Below are positions 42,876 through 50,384 of a stretch of 64,000 nucleotides of DNA, piece after piece (position 1 is the first letter of the stretch; every line of letters begins with the position of its first letter). Origin of the DNA: Flavobacteriaceae bacterium GF1. Its GTDB lineage: Bacteria > Bacteroidota > Bacteroidia > Flavobacteriales > Flavobacteriaceae. The position numbers were made by a program, and so were the translations under genes. The notes beneath the pieces are model-generated. The model saw only the letters and a program-made list of their open reading frames with translations. It did not search any database and was not told where the DNA came from. The stretch spans positions 620,001 through 684,000 of the forward strand of contig WNKP01000001.1 of the NCBI GenBank assembly GCA_009797885.1, written 5' to 3'.

Positions 42876-44390
42876 CTAGGGAATGGCCTTATCGGAAGTA
42901 TCCCATTCCTTTTTGAAAAACCTTAACCCGATAAAAACCAGCATCGCAACAACGCATAACCAACCCAATACATCGCCAAGAACCGGATACAACACCTTGA
43001 TACCGCTAACGGGAACATTGGAATACAGTATTCCTTCCCCGGTCTCATCCCAAACCATGTGGGCCAATTCATTTCCGTGATAATCCGCAGCATAGGAATA
43101 TCCATTATAGGTTGGTCGGACAAATGAAAATCCATTTTCTATTGTACTGGTAAGATACCATGGAGCCGGACTTTTGGGCCAGTCATAGGAGGGGGAAAGC
43201 ATAATGTCAACATCACTTTTTGCTGCCTGTCTTAAGTAAGAAGGGAAACCCATATCCCTGCAAATCGTAATTCCTATTTTGCCATAAGGGGTTTCTGTGG
43301 ATTGAATGGTTTCCGGGCCTTTGTTAAAAACTCCGGATTCACCAAATGGTCCCATCCCTAGTAGGTACCTTTTTGTATAATCCAAAAGTATTTTGCCGTT
43401 TCCATTAATAAGAAGATGCTTGTTGGCCCCTTTTCCTTCCTTAGGGAAATAGGCATAAGTGATGCTTAAAAAAATGTTGTTTTCCTTAGCAATTTCCTTG
43501 TACTTTTCCCGTAACCTGTCCTCTTCTTCTTCCTCTATAACCATGGCGTATTCTTGAAAAGAGACAATTTTTGCTTCATTTTCCGCTGCTTCTTTGGTCA
43601 ATTCCGAGATCTGCGTCATTGTTTTTTCAAAAGGCGAAGTTGTTCTTGAATTAAAAATGGAGGACATTGGGACGACTTCCCCATCTTCAGGAATTAGCAC
43701 AACCGCCGCAATTTTTACCGTATCTGGTTTGGGGCTGAAGTAAGAAGTGGTTTTCACCGCACCAAACAAAAAAACCAACAGCAAAACACCGGCATATATT
43801 GTGGCCAACTTCCGGGTTTTTTCCCATTTGAACCGATTTTCCCATAGATAGTTGACAATGGAGAACAACCAGGAATGAATGAAAACCAGTATCCAAACCC
43901 CAAATAAGGAGCGGACCTGTATAAACTCAAATGTCCCATAACCAAAAGAGCTTATGGTTCCTGCTCCATCATCAAACGGGCCTTCTAAAGTGGACAAAAA
44001 GAAAATGGCCGTTGTTAGGATTGGGAAAATCAATGTAGACCATACGCCAAAATTCTTGAATTTTGGATATATCAATCGATCTAGCATAAAGGGCAAAAAC
44101 CAAATGATTGCCAATAGCGTGCTTCTAATAAGGCCAAAAGAAATGGTCATCCAAGCTTCATCCAACTCAAACAGTCCCCAAAGCGCAATGTTCATACTTA
44201 GAACAAATCCGAGCAGTGTCAGCCAAATCCCCTTTTTAGCAGGTTGGGTCCTTATAAACCTAAGAATGAAAATTGGCGCTATCAGTATTGCCATTCCAAT
44301 TGAGGGGAAGAGCTTGCTCAGCCTGGTAAACATAAAAATGCCGAAACCCAGAAAGAAGTAAAGTATTGGTACGTGTTTATTGGAAATCAT
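42876..44390 (-). CDS. Lnt-like membrane CN hydrolase
   Basis: 504 aa. The N-terminal half has about six to seven membrane helices. From about residue 225 follows a periplasmic nitrilase-fold domain with the catalytic triad Glu (SFQEYAMV), Lys (DYTKRYLLG) and Cys (ITICRDMGFPSY). This is the layout of apolipoprotein N-acyltransferase, but sequence around the motifs is atypical and length is close to family norm. It may acylate or modify a lipoprotein or amine under stress rather than being the housekeeping Lnt. It is transcribed alone from an operator-marked promoter with a 70-nt leader. Confidence 0.82.
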   Translation of the reverse strand: MISNKHVPILYFFLGFGIFMFTRLSKLFPSIGMAILIAPIFILRFIRTQPAKKGIWLTLLGFVLSMNIALWGLFELDEAWMTISFGLIRSTLLAIIWFLPFMLDRLIYPKFKNFGVWSTLIFPILTTAIFFLSTLEGPFDDGAGTISSFGYGTFEFIQVRSLFGVWILVFIHSWLFSIVNYLWENRFKWEKTRKLATIYAGVLLLVFLFGAVKTTSYFSPKPDTVKIAAVVLIPEDGEVVPMSSIFNSRTTSPFEKTMTQISELTKEAAENEAKIVSFQEYAMVIEEEEEDRLREKYKEIAKENNIFLSITYAYFPKEGKGANKHLLINGNGKILLDYTKRYLLGMGPFGESGVFNKGPETIQSTETPYGKIGITICRDMGFPSYLRQAAKSDVDIMLSPSYDWPKSPAPWYLTSTIENGFSFVRPTYNGYSYAADYHGNELAHMVWDETGEGILYSNVPVSGIKVLYPVLGDVLGWLCVVAMLVFIGLRFFKKEWDTSDKAIP

Positions 44391-44464
44391 ATGTAAAAGG
44401 GTTCAGAAGAACAACATTTGAATACTTGTTTTTTGATGGTACCAAGATTCTTATGGTTCAAAAG

Positions 44465-44507
44465 CGAAGTTAGTGGGGGTCATGAGCCTGCACAATGATC
44501 CCGATCA
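44465..44507 (-). promoter_or_regulatory. Operator and class II promoter of the Lnt-like gene
   Basis: Minus strand: TGATCGGGATCA (44507-44496), 23 bp, then TAACTTCG (44472-44465). Predicted start near 44460. Confidence 0.8.
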
Positions 44508-44551
44508 TGAGTAAAAACACCAAGGACGCATAAATTCCTGAAGTGAAGTCA

Positions 44552-45724
44552 CTACTTTACCATAGCTGGCAAAATATAGCGCTCCAAAATCTTGAACGGC
44601 TTTGGTTTTGAAGTGTAATTCCCCCCTGTAAATACAACAACGGTTTCCAATTTGGGAATGACAATAATTTTTTGACCACCCCATCCACTGGCATGGAATG
44701 TGGATATGGGCATGCCCGAAACCTCAAATTCATCCAACCACCAGGAATAGGAATAGCCCGTTTCGTCCATGTCTTCCCCAGGAACCTGAATATTCATGTT
44801 ATGACCAAAGGGAATCTTACTTTTCCCAACCCATTCCTTGGAAAGGATGCGGTTGCCCTTCCATGTGCCCCCATTTAGATAGACAATCCCAATCTTAAGC
44901 ATGTCCCGTGGTTTTAGGCGCAATGCTCCGGCCGATTCATAGACCCCATTCCCAAATTGCAAGGACCAATCAAAATCTGCTATCCCCAAAGGTCCAAACA
45001 AATATTTTTGGGAAAACTCGGCAATGGTCATTTGGGAAGCGTTCCTGATGATTTCCCCCAAAAGAATCTGGCTGCCCCCATAATAGGAGAAGGAACTGCC
45101 AGGCTCATGGACCAACTCCCCTTCCAAAATATAACTGACCGGGTCTTTTTTAGCATACCAAATCGCAATCATTGGATTACTACGGCTACTGTATGGAGCA
45201 TTCCACTCGGCCCAATTCAGTCCAGAGGTCATGGTCAACAAATGTTCAATTGTAATGCCTTCCTTCTCTAGGGTCCTTAGGTGTTGGTGCTCTGGCAAAA
45301 AGTCAAAAATGGACTGATCCACACTTTTAATGAATCCCTTCTCCACGGCCAAACCCACAAGGGCGGAAGTAACGCTCTTGGTCACGGACATTACACTATG
45401 CAACTCATTGCGGTTCCAATGCACAACCGTGTCATGATGGGACGGTGCGTCCCAATGATAGCGGTGTCCTGGGAAGTACTCCTCCAAAACCAGTCGTCCA
45501 TTTTTATGGATGAGTACCGAATGTATTTCATTAAAATTCCCTTTTTGGATTTTTCGCAATGCCTTAAAAATCCGAGTTGAATCAACACCAACATCTTGCA
45601 GTGTTCCAATGGCAATCCCATCTTCCAATTGTTGTGGTACCTGATACGGATATTGTCCGGAGGTATCATTTCGACAACACAACAAAAACAGGAGACACCA
45701 TGGGACAAGGATGCGTTTTACCAT
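44552..45724 (-). CDS. Serine hydrolase, class C beta-lactamase fold, lipoprotein
   Basis: 390 aa with a signal ending in a lipobox-like LLFLLCC (Cys16/17). The nucleophile motif S-x-x-K is MSVTKSVTSAL, the second motif YYGGS stands for Y-x-N, and the third is H-x-G in HASGWGG. It contains the GLNWAEW and EPGSSFSYYGG segments of the beta-lactamase/esterase-type (EstB-like) family. Periplasmic or envelope esterase/peptidase; substrate unknown. Its start overlaps the stop of the upstream Usp gene by 1 bp, so it is translated from that operator-driven transcript. Confidence 0.9.
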   Translation of the reverse strand: MVKRILVPWCLLFLLCCRNDTSGQYPYQVPQQLEDGIAIGTLQDVGVDSTRIFKALRKIQKGNFNEIHSVLIHKNGRLVLEEYFPGHRYHWDAPSHHDTVVHWNRNELHSVMSVTKSVTSALVGLAVEKGFIKSVDQSIFDFLPEHQHLRTLEKEGITIEHLLTMTSGLNWAEWNAPYSSRSNPMIAIWYAKKDPVSYILEGELVHEPGSSFSYYGGSQILLGEIIRNASQMTIAEFSQKYLFGPLGIADFDWSLQFGNGVYESAGALRLKPRDMLKIGIVYLNGGTWKGNRILSKEWVGKSKIPFGHNMNIQVPGEDMDETGYSYSWWLDEFEVSGMPISTFHASGWGGQKIIVIPKLETVVVFTGGNYTSKPKPFKILERYILPAMVK

Positions 45725-46572
45725 TATATCCGCTTTTTATTAATGCTAAGAAGTGGAATATCCCCTTTGGAGGACATCCGCTTTACTTTGTCAATGTCGG
45801 TAAATACTTCCAGAAATCCCCTATGCCCGCGTTCCAACATGACCAAAAGATGGTTTTTGCTTTTTTTTAGGTAATTGCGTAGTCCTTTGAAGACATTGTC
45901 GTTTTTAATAAAATGAAACTTGATTTTCCTGTAATCCACTTTCTGTTGCAGCATTTCTTTGAACCATTCCATTTGGTCCCTGGCATCATTCCCTTCATCC
46001 GTGACAATATGGACCACATTTATTTTTGCTTTTAATGGTTTTGCCAAGGTAGTTGTGACCCAATCCAATGCGTGGATATCGCTTTCCTCAAAATCTGTGG
46101 CATAAGAAATACTATTGACCTCAAAATTGTCCAAAATGGGGGGAACGGCAATTAGGGGACAGGTACTCTTGGTTATCATGCTCTTTGTGCTACTGCCCAT
46201 AATGGCATCCTTGAGGGCACTTTTTCCCTTCATTCCCATGATCAGGAGCCGGGCATCAAAACTATGGATGGCATCAATCAATTCTTCCTCAAAAATGGCA
46301 TTTTCCCTGACTACAACGCTCAATTGCCCTTTTTTGGGAAGTACGCCCAAATGTGTCTTACAGAAGTCGGACAATTTTTGCAGCTCGTCTTCAAAAGCCT
46401 TTTTCTGCAACTTGGCAAAAGTCATGCTCATAGGGGTTACCAATCCTATATTGATATCGAAAACATGGAGTACGACCAATTTTAACCCGAGCTTTCTACC
46501 CAGGGCATAACCAAATTTGAGCGTGGGAATGGCATTTTTGGAATAATCTATTGCGCAGAGTACAGTTTTCAT
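45724..46572 (-). CDS. Universal stress protein, tandem UspA domains
   Basis: 282 aa, beginning MKTVLCAIDYSKNAIPTLKFG. The first domain has an intact loop MGMKGKSALKDAIMGSS near residue 133. The second (about residue 160, SISYATDFEESDIHAL) lacks it and has LERGHRGFLEVF near residue 252. It is coupled by a 1-bp overlap to the serine hydrolase gene. The predicted transcript start is only about 4 bp before the ATG, so the message may be almost leaderless. Confidence 0.92.
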   Translation of the reverse strand: MKTVLCAIDYSKNAIPTLKFGYALGRKLGLKLVVLHVFDINIGLVTPMSMTFAKLQKKAFEDELQKLSDFCKTHLGVLPKKGQLSVVVRENAIFEEELIDAIHSFDARLLIMGMKGKSALKDAIMGSSTKSMITKSTCPLIAVPPILDNFEVNSISYATDFEESDIHALDWVTTTLAKPLKAKINVVHIVTDEGNDARDQMEWFKEMLQQKVDYRKIKFHFIKNDNVFKGLRNYLKKSKNHLLVMLERGHRGFLEVFTDIDKVKRMSSKGDIPLLSINKKRI

Positions 46573-46580
46573 TTTTGGGA

Positions 46581-46623
46581 CTAAGCTAGGTGTACTGGCA
46601 AATCGAGGAAATGACCTATATCA
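46581..46623 (-). promoter_or_regulatory. Operator and class II promoter of the Usp-hydrolase unit
   Basis: Minus strand: TGATATAGGTCA (46623-46612), 23 bp, then TAGCTTAG (46588-46581). Predicted start near 46576. Confidence 0.78.
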
Positions 46624-46640
46624 GTTAACCACGCTATGGT

Positions 46641-46683
46641 TGACCCAGGTCATTTTGAAGCATAAGAAAAACAATTAAATTCC
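46641..46683 (+). promoter_or_regulatory. Operator and class II promoter of the 84-aa protein gene
   Basis: TGACCCAGGTCA (46641-46652), 23 bp, then TAAATTCC (46676-46683). Predicted start near 46688. This divergent region has a separate operator for each direction, 17 bp apart. Confidence 0.72.
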
Positions 46684-46706
46684 GAGTCTGTTTTTACGTA
46701 CTGCCA

Positions 46707-46961
46707 ATGCTTCGTATTAGTTTAAAAGTAATAAATCTGGAAGATTCCCCTCGGGCGGGGAAAATTGTCAAACGTCTCAATAGGGTTGGTTATGTGGAAA
46801 AGACCACGATTGATCTGGACAACAAAACCCTAAGTTTTGAATATGCCTCGTATCGCGATATGGACGGTGCCATAATGGAGTTGAGAAAAATGGGGGTGAA
46901 GTACATCCGAACGATGGATTCCAAAAGAATGGTGGACGAAAAGACCAACACCTCAGTATAA
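46707..46961 (+). CDS. Small HMA-like (ferredoxin-fold) protein without metal cysteines
   Basis: 84 aa. The pattern ISLKVINLEDSPRAGKIVKRL..VGYVEKTTIDLDNKTLSFEY..MDGAIMELRKMG matches the beta-alpha-beta-beta-alpha-beta layout of heavy-metal-associated domains. The CxxC is replaced by EDSPRAG, so copper binding as in CopZ is unlikely. A protein-interaction or regulatory role is possible. It has its own operator-marked promoter and faces the convergent CbpM gene with a 13-bp gap. Confidence 0.65.
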   Translation: MLRISLKVINLEDSPRAGKIVKRLNRVGYVEKTTIDLDNKTLSFEYASYRDMDGAIMELRKMGVKYIRTMDSKRMVDEKTNTSV

Positions 46962-46974
46962 ATTCGTCTTTCCA

Positions 46975-47274
46975 CTACCGATAAAAATCCAAATTGCGCA
47001 ACTTCCTTTGGAGCAGTTCCACTTCTTGTTCCAATGTATAAATCTGTTGTAGTAGTTGATGAATTGCATGCAGCCCTTCCGGGTTGATATCCAATTCCTT
47101 GTGTAACCGCACCATTTTTTCCAGTATTGGCAATGCTTCAAGGGCTACAACAGCTTCTTTGTTTTGTTTCTCAATCGTTAAAATATCATACTCATTCAGC
47201 ACTTGAACAAAAGATTCATCCACCCTATTGATCTTGCAAAATGTTTTGATTGAAATATACATCTCGGAATTCAT
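46975..47274 (-). CDS. cbpM: Chaperone modulator CbpM
   Basis: 99 aa. A MerR-like N-terminus (YISIKTFCKINRVDESFVQVL) is followed by LPILEKMVRLHKELDINPEGLHAI and a C-terminal coiled coil (LLQQIYTLEQEVELLQRKLR). This is the CbpM family, which binds the J-domain of CbpA and inhibits it. It lies 6 bp downstream of the CbpA gene. Last gene of the operon 48954-46975. Confidence 0.9.
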   Translation of the reverse strand: MNSEMYISIKTFCKINRVDESFVQVLNEYDILTIEKQNKEAVVALEALPILEKMVRLHKELDINPEGLHAIHQLLQQIYTLEQEVELLQRKLRNLDFYR

Positions 47275-47280
47275 GAACCG

Positions 47281-48162
47281 TTATACATTAGTTTTCCTGA
47301 GTGCCTCAAATAGCCTTTTCTGTTCCTGGGTAAGGGTCTGGGGCAGGTCCACCTGATAGGTCAAAAACAGATCTCCGCGTTCCGTTTCCCTTTTGTATTT
47401 TGGGAATCCCTTACCCTTAAGTTTTACCTTGGCCCCATTTTTTGTGCCTGGTTTAATGTGAAGCCTTACTCTTCCAGATAAGGTATCCACCTTGACCTCG
47501 CCGCCCAGTACCGCTATAGTGAGCGGTATCCGTACCGATTTATAAAGGTTTGCCCCGTCTCTTTTGTAATCGGTATTATTTACAATGGCAAATGTGATGT
47601 AAAGATCACCGGATGGGCCGCCGTTGGTTCCTGGACCCCCATACCCCTTGATTTTAATGGTCTGCCCATCCTCAATTCCCACTGGGATGGCAATTCGTAT
47701 TTTCTTGCCGTTGATCGTTAAGGTTTGCTTTTGTGCGGTTTGGACATCCGTGAGTTGCAGCTGGAGTTCCGCATTATAGTCCGCGCCCCTGAATTGTACC
47801 GTTCTTTGGCGACCGCTAAATCCACGACCACCAAACATGGCCTCAAAGAAATCCGAAAAATCCCTGCTTTGGTCCGTATAGGTATACGCCCCTTGTCCGC
47901 GCCCCCTTTCCCGCTTTGCTTTTTCAAATTCATCCGCATATTGCCAGTCCTTTCCATATTCATCGTACTTCTTTCTTTTCTTTGGATCCGACAATACTTC
48001 GTGGGCCTCGTTTATTTGTTTAAACTTCTTTTCTGCTTCGGCATTCTTGGGGTTCAAATCCGGGTGGTATTTCCGGGCCAGTTTTCGATAGCTTTTTTTA
48101 ATGGCTTCAGCACTGGCGTTTTTAGGAACCCCCAACACCTTATAATAGTCTATGAAATCCAT
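47281..48162 (-). CDS. cbpA: DnaJ-family co-chaperone CbpA
   Basis: 293 aa. The J-domain (residues 1-70) has the HPD motif in [11 protein letters not shown] Gly/Arg/Phe-rich linker (about 75-125, with [11 protein letters not shown]) is followed by two C-terminal substrate-binding barrels ([38 protein letters not shown]). There is no zinc-finger domain, so it is of the CbpA and not the DnaJ type. It stimulates DnaK in stress or stationary phase. It abuts the DUF6544-like gene upstream and CbpM downstream, under one operator. Confidence 0.94.
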   Translation of the reverse strand: MDFIDYYKVLGVPKNASAEAIKKSYRKLARKYHPDLNPKNAEAEKKFKQINEAHEVLSDPKKRKKYDEYGKDWQYADEFEKAKRERGRGQGAYTYTDQSRDFSDFFEAMFGGRGFSGRQRTVQFRGADYNAELQLQLTDVQTAQKQTLTINGKKIRIAIPVGIEDGQTIKIKGYGGPGTNGGPSGDLYITFAIVNNTDYKRDGANLYKSVRIPLTIAVLGGEVKVDTLSGRVRLHIKPGTKNGAKVKLKGKGFPKYKRETERGDLFLTYQVDLPQTLTQEQKRLFEALRKTNV

Positions 48163-48954
48163 TCAATCAATTCTATAGTCTATAATCTCGCCGTTGAAAT
48201 ATTCAAAATCACCTTCATCCAAATTCCAAATGGCCGTCATTTTCGTTGGCACATAAAGACCCTCCAGGGTTTCGTAATTTTCCAGTTTGCCCGTAAACCG
48301 CTCCAATAGATCCCCTTTGTATCGTATGGACTCAAAACGCTCTATAAGTCCCTGGTCATTAAAAAAGAATGTTCCTTCCGTTTGGGTACTCCCGAGGCTA
48401 ATTTTGGCCCTCACCGATTTCCCATCCAATTCCTCCCAACGAATTGCCGGACTCAAAAAACCCACTGGGTAGAGCGGAAGCTCGGCAAGACACCTGTTCA
48501 GGGCACTTTCATTGATTTCTTTGGATAGTTGTACTCCCATGGCCCTTAGTCCCAAAAAACTGACCCTGACCTCTCCCTGACCGTTAATACATTTGTCCTT
48601 CACAAAAATGGGGAAACTTCTAGCCGCCCATACAAAGCCCGGGGGTCCGGAGGTCATGACCTGTTTTGCAGTAAAATCCAGCCAGTTGCCCCCTTCTTTT
48701 TGCCGTATTCTCCCCCTTTGCTTCATGCTAAGATGACAATCCCTGCACTTTCCCACGACCTTTGCCTTGACCAAATACGCCCTGACAATTTTTGGCAGTA
48801 CCTTTAGTTCTTCCCTGGTCACCGGTTGCTCCGTATTCCCTGATAGATTAAAAAGTGTGTCCCTATCCTTTTCGGTCATATGGTAAAAACGGTAGTGCCC
48901 AGCAAAAAGGGATAGTATTAAAAGGAAGATTACCGCAACGATCAGAAGCTCCAT
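48163..48954 (-). CDS. DUF6544-like membrane-anchored protein
   Basis: 263 aa with one N-terminal helix (LLIVAVIFLLILSLFAGHY) and a soluble part. It contains LPKIVRAYLVKAKVVGK, MKQRGRIRQKEGGNWLDFTAKQVM, PLYPVGFLSPAIRWEELD and the C-terminal VPTKMTAIWNLDEGDFEYF. This is the pattern of the DUF6544 (formerly DUF6920) family of unknown function, whose fold resembles lipid-binding outer-membrane carrier domains. First gene of the cbpA-cbpM operon; its stop abuts the cbpA ATG. Promoter with a consensus -7 box. Confidence 0.78.
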   Translation of the reverse strand: MELLIVAVIFLLILSLFAGHYRFYHMTEKDRDTLFNLSGNTEQPVTREELKVLPKIVRAYLVKAKVVGKCRDCHLSMKQRGRIRQKEGGNWLDFTAKQVMTSGPPGFVWAARSFPIFVKDKCINGQGEVRVSFLGLRAMGVQLSKEINESALNRCLAELPLYPVGFLSPAIRWEELDGKSVRAKISLGSTQTEGTFFFNDQGLIERFESIRYKGDLLERFTGKLENYETLEGLYVPTKMTAIWNLDEGDFEYFNGEIIDYRID

Positions 48955-48973
48955 AGTGACGTTGTTGAAAAGT

Positions 48974-49016
48974 CAAAATTAAAATACAGGTCAAAATCGG
49001 GTTATGATACAAGTCA
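48974..49016 (-). promoter_or_regulatory. Operator and class II promoter of the DUF6544-cbpA-cbpM operon
   Basis: Minus strand: TGACTTGTATCA (49016-49005), 23 bp, then consensus TAATTTTG (48981-48974). Predicted start near 48969, 15 bp before the ATG. Confidence 0.85.
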
Positions 49017-49079
49017 GTTGGTTCAAAATCCTTTCCCTTCTCCCTGTCCTACCTTCTCTATTACTACACGGATTCACTT

Positions 49080-50384
49080 TCAAATCAACTTGCCCATTAA
49101 TTGCAAGAGGTTGATTTCGGCAATCTTTAAATCAAATTTCGATTTGGAAGCATTGTTTGAAGCATTGAAGAAATTGATTTGGGCCTGTCGAAATTCCACA
49201 GCGGTAATCTGTCGGAGATTATATTGTTTCTGACTCCGCATAAAGTTAAGCCTATTGGTCTCCAAGTTTTTATGTTCGGCTTCCATTTTGTAGCGTGCCA
49301 GGGTGTATGTTTCAAAAGCGTTGAGCACATCGGTCTGTATCTGGTATCGTAGCCGGGCGAGCTCGATCTCCCTATTCTTTTTAGTGATTTTTGCCTTTTT
49401 TACCCGTGCAACATTACTATCATTAAAAATGTTCCATGAAAGGTTTAATCCCAGGTTTACCCCATACGCTTCATTGCTCAATGCAAAGGACGTGGGCGGA
49501 TTCTGGTTTTCGTTCCATCTGTAGGAACCACTACCACTGATCTTGGGCAGAAACTGCGCTTTGTTTATTTTAATATCTATTTCACTGAGAAGAATATTCT
49601 GTTGGGCCAGAACCATTTGAACATTATGTTCGTTGGCCTGTTCCAATACCTCGGCCTCCTGTAACTCCGAAGCAAAAACAACGGTGGTATCCGCAATGTA
49701 ATCCGTATGGACTTCCCTGCCCAAAATTAAATTTAAATTGCGTTTTAGGTTTTTTAAATCTTTTATGGCTTCCCTGTAATTAATGCTATCGGTATTTAAA
49801 TCCACTTGGGCATTTAGCTCGTCCAGATAGGTGCCCTGGCCGTACTTTAGATTGTTTTTGGCACGGATAAAACGATCCTGTGAATTTTCCATGTTCACCT
49901 TGAGATTCTCCACCACTTGTTGCTGAAAGGCCACGTTAAAAAAGCCATCATAAATGGAGGTAATGGTGTTTTCCACTTGTTGGCGTTCCTGTAGCTGCTT
50001 TAGATCAAAGTTCGCCCGGTTGCTATCTTGGGTAAATTTCCTGACCAAACCATCAAAAATGAGATATTCAGCAGTTATGGAAGCGTTGTAGGATTCGGTA
50101 ACGGCACCATCTATGGCCGCAGAATTTCCATCTGAAAAGGTGACATTTTGATTCTCATTGGAATAACTTATCCCTCCACTTGCACTTAAACTGGGCAGAT
50201 AACCACTGTTTAACAAACTCGCATCCACTTCCGCAATTTTGGTATTGTTCCTTGCCACCTGAAGATCATGGTTGTTCTTGACCGCTATGGCAATGGCCTC
50301 TTCCATGGTCAATACCTTTTGGGCCATGGCAGTGGCCATCAACAGGAAACAACCGATCAACAAACTAAACTTCAACATTTTCAA
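49080..50384 (-). CDS. TolC-family outer-membrane efflux protein
   Basis: 434 aa with a signal peptide (MKMLKFSLLIGCFLLMATAMAQ). Two long helical repeats are seen. One is AIAVKNNHDLQVARNNTKIAEVDASLL in the N-terminal half; the other is marked by INKAQFLPKISGSGSYRWNE in the C-terminal half. The family forms trimeric channels across outer membrane and periplasm. It is the last gene of the RND operon and overlaps the pump gene by 20 bp. No regulon operator is present in this operon. Confidence 0.93.
   Translation of the reverse strand: MKMLKFSLLIGCFLLMATAMAQKVLTMEEAIAIAVKNNHDLQVARNNTKIAEVDASLLNSGYLPSLSASGGISYSNENQNVTFSDGNSAAIDGAVTESYNASITAEYLIFDGLVRKFTQDSNRANFDLKQLQERQQVENTITSIYDGFFNVAFQQQVVENLKVNMENSQDRFIRAKNNLKYGQGTYLDELNAQVDLNTDSINYREAIKDLKNLKRNLNLILGREVHTDYIADTTVVFASELQEAEVLEQANEHNVQMVLAQQNILLSEIDIKINKAQFLPKISGSGSYRWNENQNPPTSFALSNEAYGVNLGLNLSWNIFNDSNVARVKKAKITKKNREIELARLRYQIQTDVLNAFETYTLARYKMEAEHKNLETNRLNFMRSQKQYNLRQITAVEFRQAQINFFNASNNASKSKFDLKIAEINLLQLMGKLI

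Noticed and set aside
18694-49016. Genomic island acquired by recent transfer or a mobile element
   Set aside because: I see no integrase, tRNA junction, insertion sequence or shift in codon use; promoters are of the host type.
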